A stretch of 64,000 nucleotides of DNA from Lachnospiraceae bacterium (GTDB lineage: Bacteria; Bacillota; Clostridia; Lachnospirales; Lachnospiraceae): contig JAAWNY010000004.1 in NCBI GenBank assembly GCA_022799175.1, positions 23,343 through 87,342 on the forward strand, read 5' to 3'. The notes beneath the pieces were generated by a model that was not told where the DNA came from, ran no database searches, and was given only the letters and a program-made list of their open reading frames with translations. The position numbers and the translations under genes were made by a program. Shown here piece by piece: positions 26,583 through 35,586 of the stretch; positions within the stretch are counted from its first letter, which is position 1; the number at the start of each line of letters is the position of its first letter.

Positions 26583-29540
26583 TTGAAAATCGGATTGGAC
26601 GTAGGTTCCACAACTATCAAAACGATTGTATTAGACGATAACGAAAAAATCATATATTCTGCTTATGAACGGCATTTTTCTCAAATCACATCAAAAACGG
26701 CAGAAGCGTTGGTAAAAGTCAGAGAAAAATTTCCCCAGGAAAGCAGTTTTTCGCTGGTGATTTCTGGTTCTGCAGGGATGGGGATGGCAGAACACTGCCA
26801 GGTGGATTTCGTGCAGGAGGTATATGCCACTAAGGTGGCTGCTGGAAAAAATGCGCCCAATACGGATGTGATCATTGAACTTGGCGGTGAAGATGCCAAA
26901 ATTATTTTTTTGCGAGGAGCCATGGAGGCGCGGATGAACGGATCTTGTGCTGGGGGGACAGGTGCGTTTATTGATCAAATGGCGACTCTTCTTGGTATCA
27001 CACCAGATGAGATGAATGATTATGCTCAGGAAAGTAGCAAGCTTTATACGATTGCTTCTCGTTGTGGCGTGTTTGCCAAAAGCGACATTCAACCGTTGAT
27101 TAACCAAGGGGCGGACAAGCGGGACATTTCGGCCAGTATTTTTCATGCTGTAGTGAATCAGACAATCGGTGGTTTGGCGCAAGGTCGGGCAATTGAAGGC
27201 AATGTATTGTATTTGGGCGGCCCGTTGACTTTTATGCCGGAGCTTCGCAAAAGCTTTGATCAGGCATTATCGTTAAACGGCTATTGTCCGGAGAATTCTC
27301 TGTACTTTGTAGCATTGGGGGCGGCTTTTTGTGCTTACAAACCGATAGATCTCAAGCAGGTGGTGAAAGATCTTGCTCAGTATGAGGCAGTTAATGAATT
27401 TCAGACATTGCCGCCACTGTTTGATAATAAGGAAGAGTACGAGGAATTTCAGAAACGCCACGCGCAGGCGGACGTGTCTTATGGAAAGCTGGAGGAATAT
27501 CAAGGGCGCGTCTGGATTGGCATCGATGCTGGTTCAACTACAGTGAAAGCAGTGGTGATTGGGGAAGAGAAGGAAATTCTAGATAGTACTTATCTTTCGA
27601 ACAGTGGGAATCCGGTTCCCATTGTTCGGGAGTATTTAATTCGCGTATATGAGCGATGTCCAAAGATACGAATTGCTGGTTCTTGTGTCACCGGATATGG
27701 CGAGGATATTATCAAAAATGCCTTTTCGATTGATCAGGGACTTGTGGAAACCATGGCCCATCTCAAAGCAGCACAGGCATTTATGCCAGATGTGGAGTTT
27801 ATCATCGATATCGGTGGCCAAGACATGAAATGTTTTAAAATTCACAATGCAGCGATTGATAATATTTACCTCAACGAAGCATGTTCTTCTGGCTGTGGAT
27901 CCTTTCTGCAGACATTTGCCGGAGCGCTGAATTACTCTGCAGAAGAATTTTCCCGATTGGGGCTGTTTTCCCAAAATGCCGTAGATCTGGGATCCCGGTG
28001 TACGGTGTTTATGAATTCTTCTGTTAAGCAGGCACAAAAAGACGGGGTAAGTACAGAAGATATTTCAGCAGGTCTTTCGATCAGTGTAGTGAAAAATGCA
28101 ATCTATAAGGTGATTCGTCCTTCCAGCATGGATGAGTTGGGGAAACGGATCGTGGTCCAGGGAGGCACTTTTTTAAATGACGCCGTGCTGCGTGCTTTTG
28201 AGCGGGAAATCGGATTTCCGGTGGTGCGCCCGGCGATAGCAGGACTGATGGGAGCCTATGGCTGTGCGCTTCATGCTATGGAAACTGGAAAACAAAAGAA
28301 AAAGGCAGATGGAGAAAAGAATCCTAGTGAAGAGAAAAGTTCGATTTTATCACACCAGGAACTGATTTCTTTCGTCCATGAAGTTAAAAATGTCAACTGC
28401 GGTTTATGTTATAATAATTGTCTGTTGAGTGTGAATACCTTTTCCGGCGGCAGAAAATATATAGCGGGAAATAAATGCGAACGACCTGTTACGAAGCGCT
28501 CTTCGGATTCTAATCACAATATTTATAAATATAAACAGGAATTATTGGCCGGCTATTCTTCGGTGCGGGGAAAGCGGCGGGAAGTGATTGGTCTGCCTTT
28601 GGGATTAAATTTTTATGAATTAGTACCATTTTGGTATAAATTTTTTACTGCATTGGGATTTGGCGTGGAAGTATCTCCGTTTTCGAATCGGGAGTTGTAT
28701 CTTGCCGGGCAGCATTCGATTCCTAGCGATACCGTATGTTTTCCGGCTAAGATGTTGCATGGTCATATCCAATATTTGAAGGAAAAACGGGTGGATGCTA
28801 TCTTTTACCCTTGTATGAGTTTTAATTTTGATGAGGGATTGGGTGACAATAACTACAACTGTCCGGTGGTAGCCTACTATCCGGAAGTAATTGCTGCCAA
28901 TATAAAATTTGAAGAAAAACCGGTGTTTATCAATGATTATGTAGGTCCTCACAAGCAGAAATTTTTCCACAAAAAAATGACAGAACTGTTGCGCCATTAT
29001 TTTGAAAATATTGATGCAAGAGAAGTAAAACGAGCGGCAGATCTGGCGTTTCGCGAACGTGAGCGCTTTTTGCAACAAATACGGCAAAAGGCAGAACAGA
29101 TTATAACATTAGCTCGAAGAGAAGGGCGGCGGATTCTGGTGCTGGCTGGCCGGCCTTATCATGTAGATCCAGAGATTAATCATGGAATTGATATGCTAAT
29201 GAATGGTTTTGGCGTGTCGGTTATTTCGGAGGACAGTATCAGCCATCGGGTATCGAAATTTCCGGTACGGGTGCTCAATCAGTGGATGTATCATGCCAGA
29301 CTTTATGCTGCTGCCAAATATGTATGTACTCAAAAAGACATGGAACTGGTACAACTGGTCAGTTTTGGTTGTGGACTGGATGCGATCACGACAGATGAGG
29401 TTCGCAGTATCATTGAAAAGGGTGGCAAAATTTATACTCAGATAAAGATTGATGAAATCACGAATCTGGGAGCCGTAAAAGTAAGATTACGGAGTCTGCT
29501 GGCAGCGTTGGAACAGTCAGACGGAAACATAGAAGGATAA
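26583..29540 (+). CDS. Double-module acyl-CoA dehydratase activase with DUF2229
   Basis: A 985-residue protein built from two BadF/BcrA-type ASKHA ATPase modules and a C-terminal DUF2229 region. Module 1 starts IGLDVGSTT with cluster ligands Cys122 (GSCAGGTG) and Cys161 (RCGVF). Module 2 starts at about residue 312 with IGIDAGSTT and has Cys434/Cys438 and Cys473 (RCTVF). After about residue 600 a CGLCYNNC motif opens the last domain. Family members pass electrons with ATP hydrolysis to 2-hydroxyacyl-CoA dehydratase-like or double-cubane proteins. I use TTG at 26583, spaced correctly from AGGGGTGG; homologues begin MKIG. The electron acceptor is probably the next gene product. Confidence 0.88.
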   Translation: MKIGLDVGSTTIKTIVLDDNEKIIYSAYERHFSQITSKTAEALVKVREKFPQESSFSLVISGSAGMGMAEHCQVDFVQEVYATKVAAGKNAPNTDVIIELGGEDAKIIFLRGAMEARMNGSCAGGTGAFIDQMATLLGITPDEMNDYAQESSKLYTIASRCGVFAKSDIQPLINQGADKRDISASIFHAVVNQTIGGLAQGRAIEGNVLYLGGPLTFMPELRKSFDQALSLNGYCPENSLYFVALGAAFCAYKPIDLKQVVKDLAQYEAVNEFQTLPPLFDNKEEYEEFQKRHAQADVSYGKLEEYQGRVWIGIDAGSTTVKAVVIGEEKEILDSTYLSNSGNPVPIVREYLIRVYERCPKIRIAGSCVTGYGEDIIKNAFSIDQGLVETMAHLKAAQAFMPDVEFIIDIGGQDMKCFKIHNAAIDNIYLNEACSSGCGSFLQTFAGALNYSAEEFSRLGLFSQNAVDLGSRCTVFMNSSVKQAQKDGVSTEDISAGLSISVVKNAIYKVIRPSSMDELGKRIVVQGGTFLNDAVLRAFEREIGFPVVRPAIAGLMGAYGCALHAMETGKQKKKADGEKNPSEEKSSILSHQELISFVHEVKNVNCGLCYNNCLLSVNTFSGGRKYIAGNKCERPVTKRSSDSNHNIYKYKQELLAGYSSVRGKRREVIGLPLGLNFYELVPFWYKFFTALGFGVEVSPFSNRELYLAGQHSIPSDTVCFPAKMLHGHIQYLKEKRVDAIFYPCMSFNFDEGLGDNNYNCPVVAYYPEVIAANIKFEEKPVFINDYVGPHKQKFFHKKMTELLRHYFENIDAREVKRAADLAFRERERFLQQIRQKAEQIITLARREGRRILVLAGRPYHVDPEINHGIDMLMNGFGVSVISEDSISHRVSKFPVRVLNQWMYHARLYAAAKYVCTQKDMELVQLVSFGCGLDAITTDEVRSIIEKGGKIYTQIKIDEITNLGAVKVRLRSLLAALEQSDGNIEG

Positions 29541-29555
29541 GAAAGAGAAACAGCT

Positions 29556-30824
29556 ATGGCAAAGATCAAGCGAGCGAAAAACGGAAGAATCATTTTTACA
29601 AAAGAGATGAAAAAGGATTATACCATTTTGGTGCCAGATATGCTTCCGATTCATTTTGAGATCATGAAATATGTATTTCTTAACGAGGGCTACAAAATTG
29701 AGCTTTTGCAAACGGCAAATCCGGAAATCAAACAGCTAGGATTGCGGTATGTGCACAACGATACCTGCTATCCGGCGCTTCTGGTGATCGGACAATTTTT
29801 GGATGCGCTGGAAAGTGGAAAATATGATGTAAATAAGACGGCGCTTTTGATTATGCAGACCGGTGGCGGTTGTCGTGCCTCCAACTATATTCATTTACTT
29901 CGCAAAGCATTGGAGAAGGCCGGTTATGATCAGGTGCCGGTAATTTCCTTTAATCTTTCAGGAGTGGAGTACAACAGCGGCTTTTTTTTGACATTGCCGA
30001 TCATTCGGAAATGCATTGCCGGGGTTATCTATGGCGATCTGTTGATGCTTCTCAGCAATCAGGTAAAAGCTTATGAGGTTCAAAAAGGAGATGCGAACCG
30101 AATGATTGAAAAGTGGGTGAAACGAATTACGGAACAGTTTCAACATTCCCGCGGTTTTGCTCTGAAAGCCATGAAGCAGAATTTCGAACATATCATTGCT
30201 TCCTTTGCCAAGATACCCATTCATAAGGTGCCAAAAGTTAAGGTAGGTATTGTAGGTGAAATTTATGTAAAATATGCCAGTTTTGCCAACAATAGTTTGG
30301 AAGCATTTTTAGCTGAGCAGGATTGTGAGATCATGGTTCCTGGTCTTCTGGGGTTTTTAATGTTTAAGGTGGATGCCCGCATTCAGGATGTAAAGTTATA
30401 CGGGGGCAGCCGCATCAAATTTGCAGTGGCTACCTTTTTGCTGAATTATTTTAAAAAGGTGGAAAAAGCGTTCATGGAATGCGTGGACAAATATCCTGTG
30501 TTTACCCAACTTTCTAGCTATGAATCTACGAAACCTCTGGTTGATGGACTGATCGGAGTGGGTAACCGGATGGGAGAAGGCTGGTTTTTACCGGCAGAGA
30601 TGATAGAGTTAGTCAACCATGGCTATGAGAATATTGTGTGTACGCAGCCTTTTGGTTGTCTGCCAACCCATGTTTGTGGCAAAGGAATGATTCATCGGAT
30701 CAAAGAATTGTATCCTCAGGCCAATATTGTACCAATTGATTATGATCCGGGAGCAACCAGGGTGAATCAGGAAAATCGTATCAAACTGATGTTGGCGGTG
30801 GCTAGGGAAGCAATGGAAGGATAG
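29556..30824 (+). CDS. 2-Hydroxyacyl-CoA dehydratase-like protein, activase partner
   Basis: A 422-residue protein of the COG3581 type. It carries conserved cysteines in NDTCYPALL, GGGCRASNY and VCTQPFGCLPTHVCGKG, fitting ligation of iron-sulfur clusters. It starts 16 bases after the activase gene and this two-gene order is common in clostridia. The substrate of these paired proteins is not established. It may reduce a small molecule at very low potential; this is inference from the family. Confidence 0.85.
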   Translation: MAKIKRAKNGRIIFTKEMKKDYTILVPDMLPIHFEIMKYVFLNEGYKIELLQTANPEIKQLGLRYVHNDTCYPALLVIGQFLDALESGKYDVNKTALLIMQTGGGCRASNYIHLLRKALEKAGYDQVPVISFNLSGVEYNSGFFLTLPIIRKCIAGVIYGDLLMLLSNQVKAYEVQKGDANRMIEKWVKRITEQFQHSRGFALKAMKQNFEHIIASFAKIPIHKVPKVKVGIVGEIYVKYASFANNSLEAFLAEQDCEIMVPGLLGFLMFKVDARIQDVKLYGGSRIKFAVATFLLNYFKKVEKAFMECVDKYPVFTQLSSYESTKPLVDGLIGVGNRMGEGWFLPAEMIELVNHGYENIVCTQPFGCLPTHVCGKGMIHRIKELYPQANIVPIDYDPGATRVNQENRIKLMLAVAREAMEG

Positions 30825-30857
30825 CTTTTTTCCATCAATGTAGGGAAAGGACCGTAA

Positions 30858-30884
30858 CAAGGGAGGAACAAGAATCCCCCCTTG
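30858..30884. other. Hairpin overlapping the relA promoter
   Basis: CAAGGGAGG pairs with CCCCCCTTG (one mismatch) around a nine-base loop. CATTTT follows, so it may be the weak terminator of the activase pair. The right arm overlaps the -35 of the relA promoter. Confidence 0.5.
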
Positions 30885-30910
30885 CATTTTCCGACAAAAA
30901 TAATTATAAT
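30882..30910 (+). promoter_or_regulatory. SigmaA promoter of relA
   Basis: TTGCAT at 30882-30887 and a perfect TATAAT at 30905-30910, spacer 17, 40 bases before the relA start. Confidence 0.6.
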
Positions 30911-30950
30911 AATTAGATATTAAATATCCTTAGAGAAGGTGGCTTTTTCT

Positions 30951-33230
30951 ATGGCAAATGAACATACGGATAAAAAAATGAATATTGAGCTGGAAAATCC
31001 TGCGGACTTTACCAGTCCGGAGGAATTATATCAGAAATTGATCCGCACCATCCGGAAGTATCATCCTTCGGATGAGATTTCCATGATTGAAAAAGCATAC
31101 CGGATTGCACGGGATGCCCATAAAGAACAGAAACGCAAATCAGGGGAACCTTATATTATTCATCCGTTATGCGTGGCAATCATTTTGGCAGATTTGGAGA
31201 TGGATAAGGAGACGATCGCTTCCGGACTCTTGCATGATGTGGTGGAAGATACGGTCATGACGCTAGAAGATATGACCCATGAATTTGGTTCAGAGGTAGC
31301 TTTTTTGGTGGATGGTGTTACCAAACTGACCCAGCTATCTTGGGACAAAGATAAGGTAGAGATTCAGGCGGAAAATTTACGGAAAATGTTTCTGGCAATG
31401 GCTAGGGATATTCGGGTGATTATCATCAAGCTGGCGGACCGGTTGCACAATATGCGAACAGGACAGTTCTGGAAACCAGAAAAGCAAAAAGAAAAAGCAA
31501 GAGAGACTTTGGAGATCTATGCACCGATTGCCGATCGTTTGGGTATTTCACGGATTAAGACAGAACTGGATGATTTGTCTTTGCGGTTTTTGAAACCGGA
31601 AGTTTATGCAGATCTGGTAGAGAAGGTGAACTTGCGTAAGGATTCTCGGGAGCAGTTTGTACAGGATATTGTGGATGATGTAAAAAATCATATGCTGGAA
31701 GCGGATATCCGGGCTACTGTGGATGGACGGGTGAAACATTTTTTCAGCATTTACAAAAAAATGGTCAATCAGGATAAGACGATTGATCAAATTTACGATC
31801 TGTTTGCTGTGCGGATTATTGTTGAGACGGTAAAGGACTGCTATGCGGCATTGGGCGTAATTCATGAACTATATAAGCCGATTCCTGGACGTTTCAAAGA
31901 TTATATTGCCATGCCGAAACCGAATATGTATCAGTCTTTGCATACCACTCTGATTGGCAGCACGGGTCAGCCATTTGAGATCCAGATTCGTACTTACGAG
32001 ATGCATCGTACGGCAGAGTATGGAATTGCCGCTCACTGGAAATATAAAGAGAGCGGGAGCGGTAAGATTGCAGCGGGTGACGAAGAGGCCAAGATGAGTT
32101 GGCTGCGTCAAATTTTGGAGTGGCAACGGGATACGGATGATTCCCGGGAGTTTTTAAGTCTGGTGAAAGGGGATCTGGATTTATTTTCTGATAGTGTATA
32201 TTGTTTTACTCCTTCTGGTGACGTTAAGAATTTGCCAAGTGGTTCGACGCCAATTGATTTTGCCTATGCCATTCACAGTGCCGTCGGAAACAAAATGGTA
32301 GGAGCTCGAGTAAATGGTAAACTGGTGAATATTGATTATTTGATTCAGAATGGTGACCAGATAGAAATCATTACTTCCCAGAATTCCAAGGGTCCTAGCC
32401 GGGACTGGTTGACTTTGGTAAAGAGTACGCAGGCCAGAAATAAGATTAATCAATGGTTTAAAACGGAACTGAAAGAAGACAATATTTTAAAAGGCAAGGA
32501 AATGATGGAGCGCTATTGCCGAGCCAAGGGGATTGTATTCTCGGAGCTTAACAAGCCGGAATTTCAGGAAAAGGTCATGGCCCGGTATGCCTTTAAGGAT
32601 TGGGATTCAGTTCTGGCTTCCATTGGCCATGGCGGCCTCAAGGAAGGCCAGGTTATCAACAAGATGCTCGAAGAGCGGAATAAAAAGCTCAAGAGTGAGG
32701 TTACCGATAAAAATATTTTAGATGGGCTCAGTGACATCAATACCAAAGTGCCAGTCTCCAAAAAATCAAATGGGATTGTGGTAAAAGGGATTCATGATAT
32801 AGCAGTAAGATTTTCCCGCTGCTGCAGTCCGGTGCCAGGAGATGAGATTGTAGGTTTTGTTACTCGAGGACGAGGCGTTTCTATTCACAGAACCGATTGT
32901 ATCAATGTGATCAATTTGCCCGAGGATGAGAGGGTGAGATTGATTGATGCCGAATGGCAACAGGTAGAAGGAGAAGAGGGGAACAAAGAACGGTATTCTA
33001 CGGAAATTCAGATTTATGCTAACAATCGCATTGGTATTTTTGTAGATATTTCCAAAGTATTTACGGAAAAGCAAATTGATATTACTTCGATTAATGTACG
33101 TACCAGCAAGCAGGGGAAGGCTACTATTATCATGACTTTTGACATTCATGGCAAAGAAGAGCTGAACCGTTTGACAGATAAGATAAGACAGGTAGAGGGA
33201 GTGCTGGATATAGAGCGGACCGCCGGATGA
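30951..33230 (+). CDS. relA: Bifunctional (p)ppGpp synthetase/hydrolase
   Basis: A 759-residue RelA/SpoT homologue (Rel) that makes and degrades the alarmone (p)ppGpp. Domains in order: HD hydrolase with His95-Asp96 (LLHDVVEDT), nucleotidyltransferase synthetase (RIKTELDDLS, YQSLHTT), TGS (VYCFTPSGDVK), zinc-finger/helical region with FSRCCSPVPGD, and C-terminal ACT (NNRIGIFVDISKVF). Both catalytic halves look intact. The ATG at 30951 follows AGAAGGTGG; the GTG at 30939 is part of that site. A metallo-hydrolase gene follows. Confidence 0.95.
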   Translation: MANEHTDKKMNIELENPADFTSPEELYQKLIRTIRKYHPSDEISMIEKAYRIARDAHKEQKRKSGEPYIIHPLCVAIILADLEMDKETIASGLLHDVVEDTVMTLEDMTHEFGSEVAFLVDGVTKLTQLSWDKDKVEIQAENLRKMFLAMARDIRVIIIKLADRLHNMRTGQFWKPEKQKEKARETLEIYAPIADRLGISRIKTELDDLSLRFLKPEVYADLVEKVNLRKDSREQFVQDIVDDVKNHMLEADIRATVDGRVKHFFSIYKKMVNQDKTIDQIYDLFAVRIIVETVKDCYAALGVIHELYKPIPGRFKDYIAMPKPNMYQSLHTTLIGSTGQPFEIQIRTYEMHRTAEYGIAAHWKYKESGSGKIAAGDEEAKMSWLRQILEWQRDTDDSREFLSLVKGDLDLFSDSVYCFTPSGDVKNLPSGSTPIDFAYAIHSAVGNKMVGARVNGKLVNIDYLIQNGDQIEIITSQNSKGPSRDWLTLVKSTQARNKINQWFKTELKEDNILKGKEMMERYCRAKGIVFSELNKPEFQEKVMARYAFKDWDSVLASIGHGGLKEGQVINKMLEERNKKLKSEVTDKNILDGLSDINTKVPVSKKSNGIVVKGIHDIAVRFSRCCSPVPGDEIVGFVTRGRGVSIHRTDCINVINLPEDERVRLIDAEWQQVEGEEGNKERYSTEIQIYANNRIGIFVDISKVFTEKQIDITSINVRTSKQGKATIIMTFDIHGKEELNRLTDKIRQVEGVLDIERTAG

Positions 33231-33357
33231 CGGAGGGAGGCGTAGCCAGCGCTTTTCTCTTGCGCAGATAAACAGTACTGCTTGGGAAGACTGAAAAAGG
33301 TTTCCTGTAAAGAATGGTTGCAATGTCAAAAAACATGGACAAAAAAGGAGAAAAAAG

Positions 33358-34005
33358 ATGAGTGAATTCCGGATTCAAACCTTCGTTCTGGGAGAGGTCA
33401 GTACCAATTGTTATCTGATATATCATCAAGGTACGCGGGAGGCAGTCGTGGTGGATCCGGCTGATAACGGGGCCTATATATTAAACAAGTGTCGAGAGAT
33501 AGAAGTGAAGCCAACCGCAATTCTTTTGACTCATGGGCATTTTGATCATATTCTGGCAGTAAAGGATATCTGCCGGGCATTTCCCTGCAAAGTTTATGCG
33601 GGGCGAGAAGAGGATCGTCTTTTGCAGGATTCTTCGCTGAACTTAAGCGGTTCTATGGGTTCTGAGCAGATGTGTGTAGAAGCAGATGTATTGGTAAAAG
33701 ATGGGGATATCCTTTCCTTGGTTGGTTTTGATTGGCAGGTGTTAGAGACACCAGGACACACGGCTGGTTCGGTTTGCTACTACGTAGAATCAGAACAAGT
33801 GCTGATCAGTGGAGACACTCTGTTTGCCAATTCGCTAGGACGCACGGATCTCCCGACTGGAGATATGAGAGCAATCATTCGTTCTATCAAAGAAAAGCTA
33901 CTATCGCTTCCAGAACGTGTCATGGTCTATCCAGGACATGGAGAAGTGACAACGATTGAACATGAAAAAAGATATAATCCGGTGGCGGCATATCGGAGAA
34001 GATAG
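33358..34005 (+). CDS. Metallo-beta-lactamase-fold hydrolase, glyoxalase II-like
   Basis: A 215-residue enzyme with the zinc motif THGHFDH (residues 58-64), a further His in TPGHTAGS, the bridging Asp in SGDTLF and a final His in YPGHGE. The length fits the short glyoxalase II-like group that hydrolyses thioesters. The position after relA is common in clostridia. AAAAGGAG precedes the ATG. The physiological substrate is unknown. Confidence 0.9.
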   Translation: MSEFRIQTFVLGEVSTNCYLIYHQGTREAVVVDPADNGAYILNKCREIEVKPTAILLTHGHFDHILAVKDICRAFPCKVYAGREEDRLLQDSSLNLSGSMGSEQMCVEADVLVKDGDILSLVGFDWQVLETPGHTAGSVCYYVESEQVLISGDTLFANSLGRTDLPTGDMRAIIRSIKEKLLSLPERVMVYPGHGEVTTIEHEKRYNPVAAYRRR

Positions 34006-34065
34006 CGGTACAAGAGACTTTTTGCAAAATGGTTTGAAAAGAGAAAAACGAAAGACAGGATGGCC

Positions 34066-35586
34066 ATGATTGGAATAATATTAAATGACAATGCATATGA
34101 ACAGGATATCCGGGAGCTTTTGATGGCCTTTTTCCCGGGAAGGTCTTTTGTACATGAGATGTTGCCGGGTCTGGAACTGTGTCTGATCGGAGACTTGGAC
34201 GAGAGTCGTTCTTGGTTTCGGATGCAGGTTGTGTTCTGGGGGGAATACTCCCATCTGATCTGGGGAAATACTCCAGCGGAGCAAAGAGAGCTGGATCATT
34301 TTGATGAGCCGATATCCGTGGATTATGACAATCGGACGGAGACGAAAAACAAAATTAAGCGACGTCTGTATGTGATTTTAAAAGCACTGACGGGCCAAGG
34401 TCTGCCCTGGGGTTCTCTGACGGGGATCCGTCCAGCAAAAATTGCTCTTACTCTACTTAGTGAGGGGATGGAGGAAGAAGCGATCCATGCATATATGAGG
34501 GAGTTATACTTTACTAGTGAAGAGAAAGCCCGGCTATGTGTGGAAATTGCAGCAAGAGAGCAGAAACTGTTGGCACTGTTGCCTAAGGAAACCAGCTCTT
34601 CCCGTAAAAATCGATTAAACAAGGATTATAGCCTTTATGTGGGAATCCCGTTTTGTCCAACCACCTGTCTATACTGTTCGTTTACTTCCTATCCGATTGA
34701 GAAATGGACAAAACGGATATCGGAATATCTGGATGCACTGTTTCAAGAATTGGATTATGTGGCAGACCGGGCCGGACGATACCCATCTACGGTTTATGTG
34801 GGTGGAGGAACACCAACTTCACTGTCGGCAGAGCATTTAGAACGGTTTATGGAGAAACTGACGAGCACTTTTGACTGTACAGGAGCCGTGGAATTTACGG
34901 TAGAGGCTGGAAGACCAGACAGTATTACTAGAGAAAAACTGTTGGTGTTAAAGAAATATGGCGTCACGCGGATTTCCATTAATCCGCAAACAATGAATCA
35001 AAAAACGCTTGATCTGATCGGACGAAGACATACGGTGGAGGAAGTGCGGGAGCGCTTTTTGCTGGCCAGGGAGATGGGATTTGACAATATCAATATGGAT
35101 CTGATTGTCGGACTTCCTAAGGAGGATGCGACGGATGTACAGAGAACGATGGAAGCGGTGCAGGCATTGGCTCCAGACAGTTTAACGGTTCATTCGCTGG
35201 CGATCAAGCGGGCCTCGCGACTGAACACAATGCGAGATACCTATAAAGATTATCCGATCATAGGAACACAGGAAATCATCGATATGACAGCCCGCTATGC
35301 CCGGGAGATGGGGTTGGAGCCGTATTATCTATATCGCCAGAAAAATATGGCAGGAAACTTTGAGAATGTGGGTTATGCAAAGCCGGGAAAGGCATGTATC
35401 TACAATATTTTGATTATGGAGGAGCAGCAAACGATCTTCGGCTGCGGGGCCGGGACTACTACCAAGTGGGTGATTCCCGGGGAAAATCGGATTGAACGGG
35501 TAGAGACCGTAAAGAATGTGGAACAGTATATTGACCGGATAGATGAGATGATTGAGAGGAAACGGATGCTTTTTGGTGATGAATAG
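34066..35586 (+). CDS. hemZ: Coproporphyrinogen dehydrogenase-like radical SAM protein HemZ
   Basis: A 506-residue radical SAM protein. The cluster motif is Cys197, Cys201 and Cys204 in GIPFCPTTCLYCSF. The N-terminal ~185 residues are the HemZ-specific extension with SLTGIRPAK. The C-terminal half contains GRRHTVEEV and LIVGLPKED, as in HemN/HemZ proteins. The B. subtilis homologue was linked to anaerobic coproporphyrinogen III oxidation. Whether the host makes heme is unknown. The ATG at 34066 follows CAGGATGG better than that at 34060. Its end overlaps the reverse transcriptase gene by eight bases. Confidence 0.87.
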   Translation: MIGIILNDNAYEQDIRELLMAFFPGRSFVHEMLPGLELCLIGDLDESRSWFRMQVVFWGEYSHLIWGNTPAEQRELDHFDEPISVDYDNRTETKNKIKRRLYVILKALTGQGLPWGSLTGIRPAKIALTLLSEGMEEEAIHAYMRELYFTSEEKARLCVEIAAREQKLLALLPKETSSSRKNRLNKDYSLYVGIPFCPTTCLYCSFTSYPIEKWTKRISEYLDALFQELDYVADRAGRYPSTVYVGGGTPTSLSAEHLERFMEKLTSTFDCTGAVEFTVEAGRPDSITREKLLVLKKYGVTRISINPQTMNQKTLDLIGRRHTVEEVRERFLLAREMGFDNINMDLIVGLPKEDATDVQRTMEAVQALAPDSLTVHSLAIKRASRLNTMRDTYKDYPIIGTQEIIDMTARYAREMGLEPYYLYRQKNMAGNFENVGYAKPGKACIYNILIMEEQQTIFGCGAGTTTKWVIPGENRIERVETVKNVEQYIDRIDEMIERKRMLFGDE

